DNA from: Planctomycetia bacterium | GTDB lineage: Bacteria > Planctomycetota > Planctomycetia > Pirellulales > JALHLM01 | Reading direction: 5' to 3' | DNA length: 53,076 bases | Assembly (NCBI GenBank): GCA_034440135.1 | Contig: JAWXBP010000379.1 | Location: 1-53,076 of the forward strand | Shown: piece by piece, positions 17,661-26,592 of the stretch | Numbering within the stretch: position 1 is the first letter of the stretch | Layout of the letters: each line of letters begins with the position of its first letter | The notes under the pieces: model-generated | What the model was told of the DNA's origin: nothing | The model's database searches: none | Seen by the model: only the letters and a program-made list of their open reading frames with translations | Position numbers and translations under genes: made by a program

Positions 17661-17688
17661 TGGACTAGCGTCAACGCCCAGTTATACT
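17661..17688 (+). promoter_or_regulatory. Candidate promoter for the ManD-like gene
   Basis: TGGACT (17661-17666, 4 of 6 matches to the consensus) and TATACT (17683-17688, 5 of 6) are spaced 16 bases. A transcript would start about 24 bases before the ATG at 17719. It lies in the divergent spacer shared with the oxidoreductase gene. Confidence 0.35.
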
Positions 17689-17718
17689 GCCGCCATCGCA
17701 CGCACTCTGGAGACGTCC

Positions 17719-19059
17719 ATGTCGCCCACATCCATCTTTTCACGTCGTCAACTTCTCGCGGGCTGCGCTCTCGGTGGAGCCGCCACGTTGGCCTTACGAG
17801 ACCATGCTGTCGCACAAACCGCGGAAGCCGCCACACAGGGCCTCCCGCCGCTCAAGATCAACAAGGTCCGGGCGATCACTACTGCGCCGGATCGCGTACG
17901 GCTCGTCGTCGTAAAAGTGGAAACCAACGAGCCGGGCTTATACGGCTTGGGCTGCGCCACGTTCAATCAGCGACCGCTGGCCGTGGTCGAAGCCGTGGAA
18001 AAATACCTCGATCCGTTCGCGCGCGATCGGAGCGCCGACGACATCGAAGACATGTGGCAGAACGCTTACACCAGTTCTTATTGGCGTAACGGGCCGGTGC
18101 TGAACAACGCCCTCAGCGGCCTCGATATGGCCCTCTGGGACATCAAGGGCAAGCGGGCCGGCATGCCGGTGTACCAATTGCTCGGCGGCAAATGCCGTTT
18201 CGCCGTGGACCTGTACGCGCATGCCAGCGGGCGTGAGCCGAAGGAAGTCGAAGACAGCGCGCGATCCTACATCGAGCAGGGATTCCGGCATGTGCGCATT
18301 CAGATGGGTTCGTACGGCTCCGGGCATCTCTCGGAGAATCCCGATTTTCGCGACGCCGGCTTTGGGCTGCCCGCGGACGATCACATGGATAGCGGCCCGT
18401 ACTTGAAGGCCATGCCGAAGTTGTTCGATCACATCCGACAGACGCTCGGCGACAAGATCGAACTCTTGCACGACATTCACGAGCGCGTGAATCCGATCGA
18501 GGCGATTCAACTCGTCAAGGAACTGGAAAAGTACCGGCCGTTCTTTATCGAGGATCCGTTCGCTCCGGAGCAAAACGGGTACTTTCCCATTCTGCGTCAA
18601 CAAACGGCCTGCCCGATTGCGATGGGCGAGTTGTTCAACAACCCGCACGAATGGGTCGACCTGATCACGAATCGCTGGATCGATTTCATCCGCGTGCATC
18701 TCTCGCAAATTGGCGGTCTGACGCCGGCTCGCAAGCTTGCCGTGCTGGCCGAACATTTCGCCGTGCGCTCCGCCTGGCACGGCCCGAGCGACGTCTCGCC
18801 CGTCGGGCACGCCTGCAACGCGCACCTCGATCTGGCGATCCACAACTTCGGCATCCAGGAAGGCCCGCGATTCTCCGACAAGCTCAAGGAAGTCTTCCCA
18901 GGCTGCCCGGAAATCAAGAATGGCTACCTGCACGTCAACGAGAAACCAGGTTTCGGCGTGGACCTCAACGAGGAACTCGCGGCGAAATACCCGCTCCCGG
19001 AAAACCCCGGCTTTTGGACGCCCGTACGCCGTCGCGATGGCACCGCGGTGCGACCGTAA
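17719..19059 (+). CDS. Exported enolase-superfamily enzyme, D-mannonate dehydratase/RspA-like
   Basis: A 446-residue protein with a Tat-like signal (SRRQLLAGCALGGAATLA) near the N-terminus. The barrel shows the metal ligands of the mandelate racemase/ManD group: Asp252 with His254 in HDIHERVNP, Glu278 in FIEDPFAPE, and Glu304 in MGELFNNP. The late WHGPSDVSPVGH segment matches ManD/RspA relatives. Known members dehydrate D-mannonate or D-gluconate, many with low activity. Export of such an enzyme is typical of planctomycetes but unusual elsewhere. I use the ATG at 17719, which gives the signal directly; the open frame extends 47 codons further upstream without support. Confidence 0.85.
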   Translation: MSPTSIFSRRQLLAGCALGGAATLALRDHAVAQTAEAATQGLPPLKINKVRAITTAPDRVRLVVVKVETNEPGLYGLGCATFNQRPLAVVEAVEKYLDPFARDRSADDIEDMWQNAYTSSYWRNGPVLNNALSGLDMALWDIKGKRAGMPVYQLLGGKCRFAVDLYAHASGREPKEVEDSARSYIEQGFRHVRIQMGSYGSGHLSENPDFRDAGFGLPADDHMDSGPYLKAMPKLFDHIRQTLGDKIELLHDIHERVNPIEAIQLVKELEKYRPFFIEDPFAPEQNGYFPILRQQTACPIAMGELFNNPHEWVDLITNRWIDFIRVHLSQIGGLTPARKLAVLAEHFAVRSAWHGPSDVSPVGHACNAHLDLAIHNFGIQEGPRFSDKLKEVFPGCPEIKNGYLHVNEKPGFGVDLNEELAAKYPLPENPGFWTPVRRRDGTAVRP

Positions 19060-19111
19060 CCCAGAAGTCGTCGAATCTAATTACTGAAAACTGATCACTG
19101 AAAACTTCCAA

Positions 19112-20158
19112 CTACTTCTCACACTCCCCCAGCGCCATCACCGCCATCGCTGTGCCGGCGTGGGTGAGGAAGTGTTCGTGGTCCTGGTAGAGCGAGCGCG
19201 TAAACCAGCGTCCGCTTTCGCGTTGATGCGTCTTGAGCCACTGCACGCCGTGCTGCAATGTTTCTTCGGTCGCGGGCATGCCTGAGCGGCGGAGGACGTA
19301 AATCACGAAACCTGTGCCGTAGCCGTCGCTCGATTCCAGGTCCTGGGCGAGATCATCGCCGCGCTTCCAATCGCCGAGCGTGGCCAGGCCCCAGCCGCCG
19401 TCGGCTTTTTGCAGCGACAACAACTTGGCGACCGTGGCGGCTTTTTCTTCGTCCGTCTGCAGGTCGGGCAGATAGCTCGCCGCCCAAAGCAGCATCACCT
19501 GATGGTGGAGCGTGGGCGGAGGATTGTCGCGCAAATAGCGACGGATGCCGGCCATTCCTTTTTGCGCCTCGGGCGTGTCGGCGTAGTTGCCTGGCGCCAC
19601 TCCGACGGCGATGGCGGCCAATGTCACGCCGTAGTGATCGTCCGATTCCATCGGCGGCCATTCGCACTTCAGCCAATCAAAACCGCCGTGCTCGCGCTGC
19701 ACCGTCCACATCTTGTCGAGGGCCGTCCGTGTCGTCGCGTGCAACTCGCCGGTCGTGGCGGCGTCGTTGTAGGCGAGCGCCGCGGCCGTAGCGATAATCT
19801 CCGCATCCCAGCGTGGACCTTCGCTTGGCCAGCGTGATGTCACGAGTTGCTCGGCGGCCTCGCGCACCTGGCGATGGGCGACGGCGTCCGACGACGTCGC
19901 GGGGCGCGCGTAGAGATACGCGTAATTGGTGTGGCACGTGAAGCACTTCCGCTCATTCAGCCAGGTGAGCGAGGCGGAATCCAGAAAATGCACCGCCTTG
20001 TCGAGCGAATACTCCGCCGCCAAGGGCTCGTCTGCACGATTGGCGCCAGGCGAGACCGCGTTTTCCAATTTCACCGCTTCCGCGGCCAGGCAGAGCGTGG
20101 ACGGCGCCAGCAACATCGCGCAGGCGGAAAGCAGTAGGCTGTGTGTCAATCGTTTCAT
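19112..20158 (-). CDS. Exported prenyltransferase/squalene-cyclase-repeat protein with a CxxCH motif
   Basis: A 348-residue protein with a Sec signal peptide (about 1-26, LCLAAEA cleavage). Residues 72-76 read CFTCH, a c-type haem attachment motif, within LNERKCFTCHTNYAYLY. The rest is repeated alpha-alpha barrel units of the prenyltransferase/squalene oxidase type, with HGGFDWL, KADGGWGLATLGDW and SDGYGTGFVIYVLRRSG. No DXDD cyclase motif is seen, so terpene cyclisation is unlikely. A single-haem periplasmic protein of unknown role is the best call. The start is ATG 20158; the frame extends 27 codons upstream but the signal peptide fits this Met. Confidence 0.8.
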   Translation of the reverse strand: MKRLTHSLLLSACAMLLAPSTLCLAAEAVKLENAVSPGANRADEPLAAEYSLDKAVHFLDSASLTWLNERKCFTCHTNYAYLYARPATSSDAVAHRQVREAAEQLVTSRWPSEGPRWDAEIIATAAALAYNDAATTGELHATTRTALDKMWTVQREHGGFDWLKCEWPPMESDDHYGVTLAAIAVGVAPGNYADTPEAQKGMAGIRRYLRDNPPPTLHHQVMLLWAASYLPDLQTDEEKAATVAKLLSLQKADGGWGLATLGDWKRGDDLAQDLESSDGYGTGFVIYVLRRSGMPATEETLQHGVQWLKTHQRESGRWFTRSLYQDHEHFLTHAGTAMAVMALGECEK

Positions 20159-20366
20159 GGTTGGAAGTCCCGCGTCGGCTGAGTTGGCAATGTGCGAATG
20201 CGTCGCGAACAATATACCGGACCCGCGCGGGAGACGCATCCATCCTTGCTGACTGGGCGCTGTTTTCCCGGGTTGTGGCCGACCGCGGGCGTTCCATAAT
20301 GCAGTGCTGGCGAGTCGCCGAGCGGACTCGCGTTGAGTCGGAATTCTTTGAGAAAGGCCCCACGGC

Positions 20367-21545
20367 GTGAAGATTGCTTACTTGGATTGTGCCAGCGGCA
20401 TTAGCGGCGACATGACCCTCGGGGCATTAGTCGACGCCGGCGTCGATCTGGCGGCCATCAACGACGGCGTGCAATCGCTCGGCCTGCCCGGCGTGAGCAT
20501 TACCCGCAGCGAGGTCCAGAAGCACGGCTTTCGGGCCACGCAGGTCATTGTCGAGCACCAGCCGGAACACGCCCATCGACATTTGCATCACATCGTCGAC
20601 ATGATCGACGCCGGGAAGTTGAGCGAGCGGCAGAAGGACCTCGCTAAGCGGATTTTCACCAAGCTTGGCGAGGCCGAAGCCAAGGTCCATGGATCGACGC
20701 TCCGCAAAGTGCATTTCCACGAAGTCGGCGCGGTGGATTCGATCGCCGATATCGTCGGCGCGGCGATCGGCTGGGACCTGCTCGGCGTCGATCGCATCGT
20801 CTGCTCTCCGATTCCAACAGGGCAGGGCCGCATTCAGATCGCGCACGGGCTGTGCAGCATTCCCGCTCCAGCGACGGCGGAGTTGTTGCGGGGCGTGCCG
20901 TTGTTGGATTCCAACGTCCAATCGGAATTGACCACGCCGACCGGCGCGGCGATCGTGGCTACGCTCGTGGATGAATTCGGCGGCCTGCCGGCGATGATCG
21001 TCGAGGCCATCGGCTACGGCGCGGGGCAGCGCGAATTGGCCGAGCAACCGAACGTGCTGCGACTGTTCGTGGGCACGCGCGAAGGCGAGTTCAGCGCCGA
21101 CCTCGTCTGGGTCGTGGAGACGAACCTCGACGATGTCCCCGGCGAAGTGATCGGGCACACCATCACGAAACTCTGGGAAGCCGGCGCGCTCGACGTCTAT
21201 ACGACCGCGATTCAAATGAAGAAGAATCGGCCCGGCGTAATTCTGAGCGTGATCTGCGCCGCGCCGTTGATCCCCAAGGTGGAAAAGATCCTCTTCCGCG
21301 AAACATCGACGCTCGGTGTGCGGCGCTGGCCGGTCAGTCGGCATAAGCTCGATCGCGCCGCCCATACCGTGACGACCGACTGGGGACCGATCGAAGGCAA
21401 ACTCGGCCTCATCACCGGCCAACCGCCGAGCTTCTCGCCAGAGTTCGAGTCATGCCGTCGCGTGGCGGACGAGAAGAACGTGCCGCTCAAGGAAGTCTAT
21501 GAAGCGGCCCGACAGGCGTTTGCCAGCGAAGAATCGAAGCAATAG
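20367..21545 (+). CDS. larC: Nickel-pincer cofactor biosynthesis protein LarC
   Basis: A 392-residue protein of the LarC (DUF111) family. It starts MKIAYLDCASGISGDMTLGAL, the family signature. HFHEVGAVDSIADIVG (about 114-129) and PIPTGQGRI follow, and the C-terminal part has ETNLDDVPGEVIGH and QMKKNRPG. LarC inserts nickel into the pincer nucleotide cofactor in a CTP-dependent step, for lactate racemase and relatives. In some species the gene is split by a programmed frameshift; here it is one frame. No larB, larE or larA lies in the window, so the cofactor's user is elsewhere. GTG start with AAAGG upstream; TTGTGG/CATAAT at 20273-20300 is a weak promoter candidate. Confidence 0.92.
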   Translation: MKIAYLDCASGISGDMTLGALVDAGVDLAAINDGVQSLGLPGVSITRSEVQKHGFRATQVIVEHQPEHAHRHLHHIVDMIDAGKLSERQKDLAKRIFTKLGEAEAKVHGSTLRKVHFHEVGAVDSIADIVGAAIGWDLLGVDRIVCSPIPTGQGRIQIAHGLCSIPAPATAELLRGVPLLDSNVQSELTTPTGAAIVATLVDEFGGLPAMIVEAIGYGAGQRELAEQPNVLRLFVGTREGEFSADLVWVVETNLDDVPGEVIGHTITKLWEAGALDVYTTAIQMKKNRPGVILSVICAAPLIPKVEKILFRETSTLGVRRWPVSRHKLDRAAHTVTTDWGPIEGKLGLITGQPPSFSPEFESCRRVADEKNVPLKEVYEAARQAFASEESKQ

Positions 21546-21609
21546 TGCGACATGCCAGCGAGAGAGAGCGTTCTGTCAAATATCAACTATCGAGTCAAAA
21601 ATTCAGCGT

Positions 21610-21751
21610 GGGTGCCTGGGGCTGAGGCAATTAATGAACCCCACAAAGTCGAATCGGCTGGGGCATCGTGGCGATTAGTTGACAAGTCCAACGAAGCCCC
21701 AGCAGTTGGACCATAGTAACTCCGCAATCACCGCCCCTGCCCCAGGCACCC
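21610..21751. repeat. Nested palindromic spacer element
   Basis: GGGTGCCTGGGGC (21610-21622) and its exact inverse (21739-21751) enclose about 116 bases. Inside, GCTGGGGC and GCCCCAGC form a further inverted pair. No coding sequence is seen. It sits between converging larC and cpaE genes, so it may also end transcription. Confidence 0.55.
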
Positions 21752-21812
21752 GCCATATTCGTTGCCGCGACAAGCGACGCGCGCCGAGTGACTTATGTGA
21801 TAAGCGTGGCGC

Positions 21813-23036
21813 TTACTTCGCCGCCGCCTTCTTGCCGGGGAAGAGGCCGAACAGGCCTTTCTTGCTGGATTTCCCAGGGTCGGCGTCAGCTACTTCTTCC
21901 GGTTTGGCGCCGGTGAGGCTTTCCGCTAGTGCGCTGATGGCCAGCGTGATCGCCGCGCGCGGCGCCTGGTCCAGCAATGGCACGCCGTTGTTGCGGACGT
22001 CGACCATAGTGCGGAAATCGTTCGGGAGTTGGAAGAAGATTTCGCGCCCGATCGTGTCTTGCGCTTTCTTCAAGCTGATCTGTCCGCTGTCGATGCCGAC
22101 GCGGTTGACGACGATCTTCACCTTGTCGGCGATGCCGTCCATCTCGTTGAACGACGTCATCAATCGCACGATATTTCGCAGGCACGGCAAATCGAGCTGC
22201 GTCACCATCAGGATCTGATCCGCCGATTGCAACGCCACGATATCGAGCGGGCTGTAGCCCTTCGAGAGATCGAGCACCAGGTGGCTAAACGTGGCCTTGA
22301 GCAGCCCGATCACGCGCGTCAAATCGTCGGTCGTGATATGTTGCATGTCCTCCATCTGCACGGGGCGCGGCAGCAGGAACAAGCCGGACGAATGTTTCGT
22401 GAGTGATCGCTTCAACAGTGAGAAGTCCAATCGCGTGACGTTCTGCGAGACGTCGTATAACGTGTAGTCCGGGATGATGTCCAGGAACACGTCGGCGTCG
22501 CCCAGGCAAAGGTCCAGGTCGACCAGCGCGACCGTGTTTTTCGGATCGCGAGCGATGGCGCAGCCGAGGTTCACGGCTACGCTCGTCGTGCCCACGCCGC
22601 CCGTGGCGCCCGTGACGGCGATGACGGTGCTCCCCTTCGACTTCGATTCGCCACGGCCGAAGCGGCGTTCGCGAATGCGCGTCATCGCGCCAATCAGGTC
22701 TTCGAGCTTGACCGGTTGCGTGAGGAATTCCTTCGCCCCGGACCGCATCGCACGGAGGATCAAATTGCCGTCCGTCGATGCGCTCAGCACGAGAATGCTG
22801 CAGTCGGGCGACATCTCGTTGATCTTGACGACGAGATCCAGCGCCTTGTTCGGATCGTGATCGAGCGCGACGATGCCGATGTCCGGATGCGTTTGTTGCA
22901 CGACGTCGGCGAAGAACTCGTAGCGCGAGCATTCCGCCTCGAGCCAGGCCGTGTCCATGCCCAGCAGCATCGTTTTCAGGGCTTCTCGCGTTCCGTCCTT
23001 GGGATCGACGATGGCTAAGCGAAGTACGTTGCTCAT
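21813..23036 (-). CDS. cpaE: CpaE/TadZ-like pilus-assembly protein: pseudo-receiver plus MinD/ParA-type ATPase domain
   Basis: A 407-residue cytoplasmic protein. Residues 5-120 are receiver-like: VDPKDG replaces the usual acidic pair, an Asp is kept in VALDHDP, and the conserved Lys-Pro reads QPV (FLTQPVKLEDL). Residues about 135-370 are a MinD/ParA fold. Its Walker A reads TGATGGVGTTS and so lacks both the signature and P-loop lysines of the deviant Walker motif. VDLDLCLGDADVFLD and VLDLSKG follow. TadZ/CpaE localises the Tad pilus machine at the cell pole. It is the last gene of the cluster, after the secretin gene. The tail is Lys/Gly-rich. ATG 23036 gives MSNVLRLAIVD, the natural start. 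Confidence 0.87.
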   Translation of the reverse strand: MSNVLRLAIVDPKDGTREALKTMLLGMDTAWLEAECSRYEFFADVVQQTHPDIGIVALDHDPNKALDLVVKINEMSPDCSILVLSASTDGNLILRAMRSGAKEFLTQPVKLEDLIGAMTRIRERRFGRGESKSKGSTVIAVTGATGGVGTTSVAVNLGCAIARDPKNTVALVDLDLCLGDADVFLDIIPDYTLYDVSQNVTRLDFSLLKRSLTKHSSGLFLLPRPVQMEDMQHITTDDLTRVIGLLKATFSHLVLDLSKGYSPLDIVALQSADQILMVTQLDLPCLRNIVRLMTSFNEMDGIADKVKIVVNRVGIDSGQISLKKAQDTIGREIFFQLPNDFRTMVDVRNNGVPLLDQAPRAAITLAISALAESLTGAKPEEVADADPGKSSKKGLFGLFPGKKAAAK

Positions 23037-23098
23037 GATTCGATGTAGCGCAGGAGTGAAACCAGGGGAGCGGCCACAACGCCCAACCACCAACGAAA

Positions 23099-23123
23099 GC
23101 GGCGGGCCATTGAGGCCCGCCGC
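23099..23123 (-). terminator. GC-rich hairpin between secretin and cpaE genes
   Basis: GCGGCGGGCC (23099-23108) and its exact inverse (23114-23123) form a 10-base stem with loop ATTGA. There is no strong T run on the minus strand, so it may attenuate, or protect mRNA, not fully terminate. It would separate cpaE expression from the upstream genes. Confidence 0.4.
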
Positions 23124-23155
23124 GCGTGTGTGGCACTTCGTGGCAGCCTGTGTTG

Positions 23156-24832
23156 CTACTCTACTACATCGTAGCCAATGGGGCCGACCAATCCGGGACG
23201 TTGACCCGCCGAGGCCTGCGCCGGTCGGCCGGGTTGAACTTGCACTCCCTGCGGATTGGACTGCCTGGGCCGACTTTGCTGGCGGCGAGCCACCGGAACC
23301 GTAGCTGGCACGCGGCGACGGGCGTCGCCGGAGCCCGGTTGCATCGCCGGATTTGGTTGCTGCGTGCCCGGGGCCACCGTCTCGCTCTGGATCAGGCCTT
23401 CCCCCTCGCTGCCAGCGCCAGGATACGGCGAACCGTCCGGGCAGCACTTCGGCACTTCGATGTGGTTCTTCATGTAGTACTGCCAATCGGTCGGCAGCGT
23501 CGTCATGGTGCCTGGACCGCACGGCGGGACCTCTTCGCAGTTCATTGGCTCAACGAGTTGCGGAGTGACCAGGATCAGCAACTCGATTTCATTAATTTGC
23601 TCAGTTTTGCGACTGAACGCCACGCCGACGTACGGGAGGTCGGCAAGAAAAGGAACGCCACGGTGCAGTGCTTCGCTCCGCTGCTGGATAAGCCCGGCGA
23701 TCGCGAGCGTCTGTCCAGGCCTCATTTCGACACCGGTGTCAACCTCTCGAGATTTCAGCGCAGGGACATTGGAGCCTTGCGTCACGACGCTGAGCGTCGG
23801 GTCGATTTCCGTAATCTTGGGGCGGACTTCAAGTCGGATGAGGCCATTTCCTAGCACGATCGGTACGAAGTCCATCTGGGTTCCATACTTCTTATACTCG
23901 ATCGAGACGGTCCCCAAGCTTTGTGGCACCAGGATCGGGAACTCACCGCCCGAGTTGAACGAGGCTGCGCGACCACTGACCGTGACGAGCGTCGGATCGC
24001 TGACCAATCTCGCAACGTTCTTCCTTTGCAGGGCCTCGATAACGCCGAAGAAGGCGCTGTTGCCGTCCACAACGCCGAAAGCGGCAGTTGCGCTCGGACC
24101 GGCCAGAATTGAGGCGCTACCCGACTGGCCTTGCACGATTCCGGCCGTGCCCGGTAGCGCGAATGCGGACATCAGACCGCCCACGCCGGAAGCTAAGAAG
24201 TCATCACCGTTGACCGCAGCCCAGTCAATCCCCAAGTTTCTGGCCTTCGTACGTGAGACCTCCATTACCTTGACGTGCAACATCACCTGCTGGACGCCGC
24301 CCACGCTGATGTTGTTGATGACCTGCGGATAATAGTTCTTGGCCATCTCGGTAATGTGCTCGACCTGGCCCAATTCATCCACGTAGCCGGAGATGACGAC
24401 GCTGTTGTTGGCCAGAGGGAACACCTTCAACGACGCATTCGGGAACTGCGATTGCAACAGGTATTGCAGTTCCTGCGAGTCGCCGAACACGATCAGGTCG
24501 ATCGTGTGCAGTTTGTTGTCTTCGTCCCAGAGGTTGACCTGCGTGACGCCCGCCTTCTTGGCGAACAGTTGCACCTGAGTTTCGCTCAAGGGCTCCACGC
24601 CGACCACGTCAGGGTTGTTGACCTGGACCTGGGGAATCTTCGCCCCCAAGGTCAAGATGCGGCTAGTGTTGACCACCAGTTCGAGCCGCTCGTTAGCGGC
24701 TTCGATTTTATGCACGATGCTCTGGCGTCCCAATTGCTGGGCATTCGCCAGGTCGATGTGACTGATCGTCAGGGCGACGGTCAGCAGCGCCAAGCGCGGG
24801 GCGAGGCTTCGCCCAGGGGAACGTGGGAACAT
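23156..24832 (-). CDS. cpaC: Tad pilus secretin RcpA/CpaC
   Basis: A 558-residue outer-membrane channel subunit. A Sec signal (about 1-31) precedes a pilus-formation N-terminal domain (about 45-115, VVNTSRILTLGAKIPQVQVNNP) and a BON-like domain (about 120-185, NNSVVISGYVDELGQVEHI). The secretin core runs from about 250 to 430, with SDPTLVTVSGRAASFNSGGEFPI and GVEMRPGQTLAIAGLI as hallmarks, and NEIELLILVTPQLVEP at its end. The C-terminal 120 residues are rich in Pro, Gln and Arg, longer than usual. Multimers let the Flp pilus cross the outer membrane. It follows cpaB on the same strand after a 109-base gap holding a hairpin. Confidence 0.93.
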   Translation of the reverse strand: MFPRSPGRSLAPRLALLTVALTISHIDLANAQQLGRQSIVHKIEAANERLELVVNTSRILTLGAKIPQVQVNNPDVVGVEPLSETQVQLFAKKAGVTQVNLWDEDNKLHTIDLIVFGDSQELQYLLQSQFPNASLKVFPLANNSVVISGYVDELGQVEHITEMAKNYYPQVINNISVGGVQQVMLHVKVMEVSRTKARNLGIDWAAVNGDDFLASGVGGLMSAFALPGTAGIVQGQSGSASILAGPSATAAFGVVDGNSAFFGVIEALQRKNVARLVSDPTLVTVSGRAASFNSGGEFPILVPQSLGTVSIEYKKYGTQMDFVPIVLGNGLIRLEVRPKITEIDPTLSVVTQGSNVPALKSREVDTGVEMRPGQTLAIAGLIQQRSEALHRGVPFLADLPYVGVAFSRKTEQINEIELLILVTPQLVEPMNCEEVPPCGPGTMTTLPTDWQYYMKNHIEVPKCCPDGSPYPGAGSEGEGLIQSETVAPGTQQPNPAMQPGSGDARRRVPATVPVARRQQSRPRQSNPQGVQVQPGRPAQASAGQRPGLVGPIGYDVVE

Positions 24833-24885
24833 CCGTGTAGTCCTTGCACTGTCCGTAGTGAGTAAGGTCTCTGTCCGTGACTATG

Positions 24886-24933
24886 CCCGGGGCGCGATCT
24901 GTCCATGAACCTCGCGGTTCATCGCGCCCCAGG
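24886..24933 (-). promoter_or_regulatory. Two-tier hairpin between cpaB and secretin genes
   Basis: Outer arms 24886-24897 and 24922-24933 pair over 12 positions with one G-T. An inner stem TGAACC/GGTTCA (24906-24911 and 24916-24921) has loop TCGC, with an 8-base bulge on one side. It may control relative expression of cpaB and secretin by mRNA processing or partial termination. Confidence 0.4.
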
Positions 24934-24941
24934 GTGTTCTT

Positions 24942-25991
24942 TTAGTTGATCTGGTCAAACTCCGGATCGATGTCGGCGGCCGGATCGAACGGCGGTTCGG
25001 GTTCCGGTTCGTTCTGCGGCGGATCCACGCTGGGAATCACGCCCGGATCGGCTTGAGCCGGCATCGAAGTGTCGGTTGGCGCGGCCCCGTCGAGGCGCAC
25101 ACCGTCCTGAAACTGTACTTGCCGCGGCGCTTCGCCGCCAACCAGCACCAGCATGTTCCAAATATTCGCGGGCACGACTGCCACTGGCTCAGCAGCCGGC
25201 GCCGGCTCGGTGTTGAGCAAACTCAACAACCCGCCTCCCTTGTCTTCGGTCGGCTTCTTGCCTGAACCAAAATTCAAAAGGTCCGGAATGGAGACAATGG
25301 TGTTCTCCGACTCGGTTTTATCGTCCGGCCCCCGCAAAGTCAGCCGAATCTTGCCAAGTTCCGCGGCCAGCATCACCCGCTTGGCCTGGTCAGGTTCCAC
25401 GAGCAGCGAAACCGTCTTCGCGGCGATGGTCCCTTCTTCGCCCGTGGCCTGATCGCCGTCGAAGATTTCATTCACGGCGAACACCTTGGCACTTTGCAGC
25501 ACCGTGGCGGTCATCGTCTCATTGGCGCCCAAACCGGGATTGCGGCGGATGAAGACCTGCACGTCGACGGTGTCGCCGGGCAGGACCAATTTCGAAATCC
25601 CCGTCACGTCGTCCACCTTGAGGCTGACGACTTGATACCCGGGCGGAATCTGGCGGCTCGCGCCCAGCGCCGGATCGTCCGGCGAAAAGAGCTTCGTTTC
25701 GAGGATCGGCTCGCCGGTGTAGAACTTGGTCTTCGCCGAACGTTCGGCGATTTGTTCCGGCTTGGTGACGGCGCCCTTGGGCACCTTGTCTTTGGGCCAA
25801 TCTTCGAGTTTGAGGTCCTCGATCTTCAACGTCTCACGCGAAGGAATGTCCTTCATCGCGACGTAGATGGCCTGAGTTTCGGTCGGCGCGGATTGCTGAC
25901 CGCGATTCGCCATCACTTGATTGATGCCGATCGCGGCCACAAGGCCGCAGCCCAATGCGAGCGCCAACAGCACTAACGACTTCGAACGCAT
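24942..25991 (-). CDS. cpaB: Flp pilus assembly protein CpaB/RcpC
   Basis: A 349-residue protein with one N-terminal membrane helix (about 5-27). An SAF-like domain (about 40-110, containing VAMKDIPSRETLKIEDL) follows, and the RcpC/CpaB domain (about 120-255) contains IPPGYQVVSLKVDDVTGISKLV and the PGDTVDV motif. The last 90 residues are low-complexity, Pro- and acid-rich. CpaB works in the periplasm with the secretin during Tad pilus assembly. The ATG at 25991 follows a G-rich ribosome site (AAGGGGGG). The 91-base gap to tadE has a small imperfect hairpin. Confidence 0.9.
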   Translation of the reverse strand: MRSKSLVLLALALGCGLVAAIGINQVMANRGQQSAPTETQAIYVAMKDIPSRETLKIEDLKLEDWPKDKVPKGAVTKPEQIAERSAKTKFYTGEPILETKLFSPDDPALGASRQIPPGYQVVSLKVDDVTGISKLVLPGDTVDVQVFIRRNPGLGANETMTATVLQSAKVFAVNEIFDGDQATGEEGTIAAKTVSLLVEPDQAKRVMLAAELGKIRLTLRGPDDKTESENTIVSIPDLLNFGSGKKPTEDKGGGLLSLLNTEPAPAAEPVAVVPANIWNMLVLVGGEAPRQVQFQDGVRLDGAAPTDTSMPAQADPGVIPSVDPPQNEPEPEPPFDPAADIDPEFDQIN

Positions 25992-26082
25992 GGGCCCCCC
26001 CTTGCGAAAATCTTCGTCGAGGAATCTCTCGGTAATCGAGCGGCGTCCGACTCAGGTCGGGCGCCCCCGCCAGTCATTCGTG

Positions 26083-26592
26083 TCACTGCACGCGTTCCAC
26101 GCGCATCACGGTGCTAGCGGTGAGGTCTTCTCCCCCTAAGAAAATTGGCGATGGGAGCCAACTTACTCCACTAAATGGCACGGTGACGGTAACAGTGATA
26201 CTTTCGCCATAACCAGCAGCCGCCGGATCGGGATCGCAGACGACCGTGGCGCCGTCGATGGTCGTGAGCCTTTCCGCTACAGCGGAATCGACTTCCGACG
26301 CCGACGATCCTTCCAGCACCGCGACGCGAGCTCCTTCGCGCGAAGCGTTGGTGAGCATCTGCTGCACCATCAAGGCGCGGCCGAACTCAATCATGCCAAG
26401 CACCATGGCAACGAACACCGGCGCCACGACCGCAAACTCCACCACTGCCGCGCCTCGTCGTTTTCTTCGGCATTTTCGGCAGGGTTTCTCCAGTGTGAAA
26501 TCGCCCGTTCCCCGGGCCTGGTCCGCGGTGGCTTCAACAGAGTCTAAGACAAGCCGCGGCAAGGACTTCAGTTGTTCATGGGTGTCGTTCAT
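26083..26592 (-). CDS. tadE: TadE-like minor pilin
   Basis: A 169-residue protein. A basic, Cys-containing cytoplasmic lead of about 47 residues ends RRKRRG, then AAVVEFAVVAPVF, which fits the TadE prepilin cleavage site (Gly, with Glu at +5), and one membrane helix. The remainder is periplasmic and beta-rich. The lead is longer than in most TadE proteins. The start ATG overlaps the stop of the peptidase gene by 4 bases (ATGA), indicating coupling; the longer frame that begins at 27120 is the peptidase gene's shadow. TadE is a pseudopilin-like component needed for Flp pili. Confidence 0.88.
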   Translation of the reverse strand: MNDTHEQLKSLPRLVLDSVEATADQARGTGDFTLEKPCRKCRRKRRGAAVVEFAVVAPVFVAMVLGMIEFGRALMVQQMLTNASREGARVAVLEGSSASEVDSAVAERLTTIDGATVVCDPDPAAAGYGESITVTVTVPFSGVSWLPSPIFLGGEDLTASTVMRVERVQ

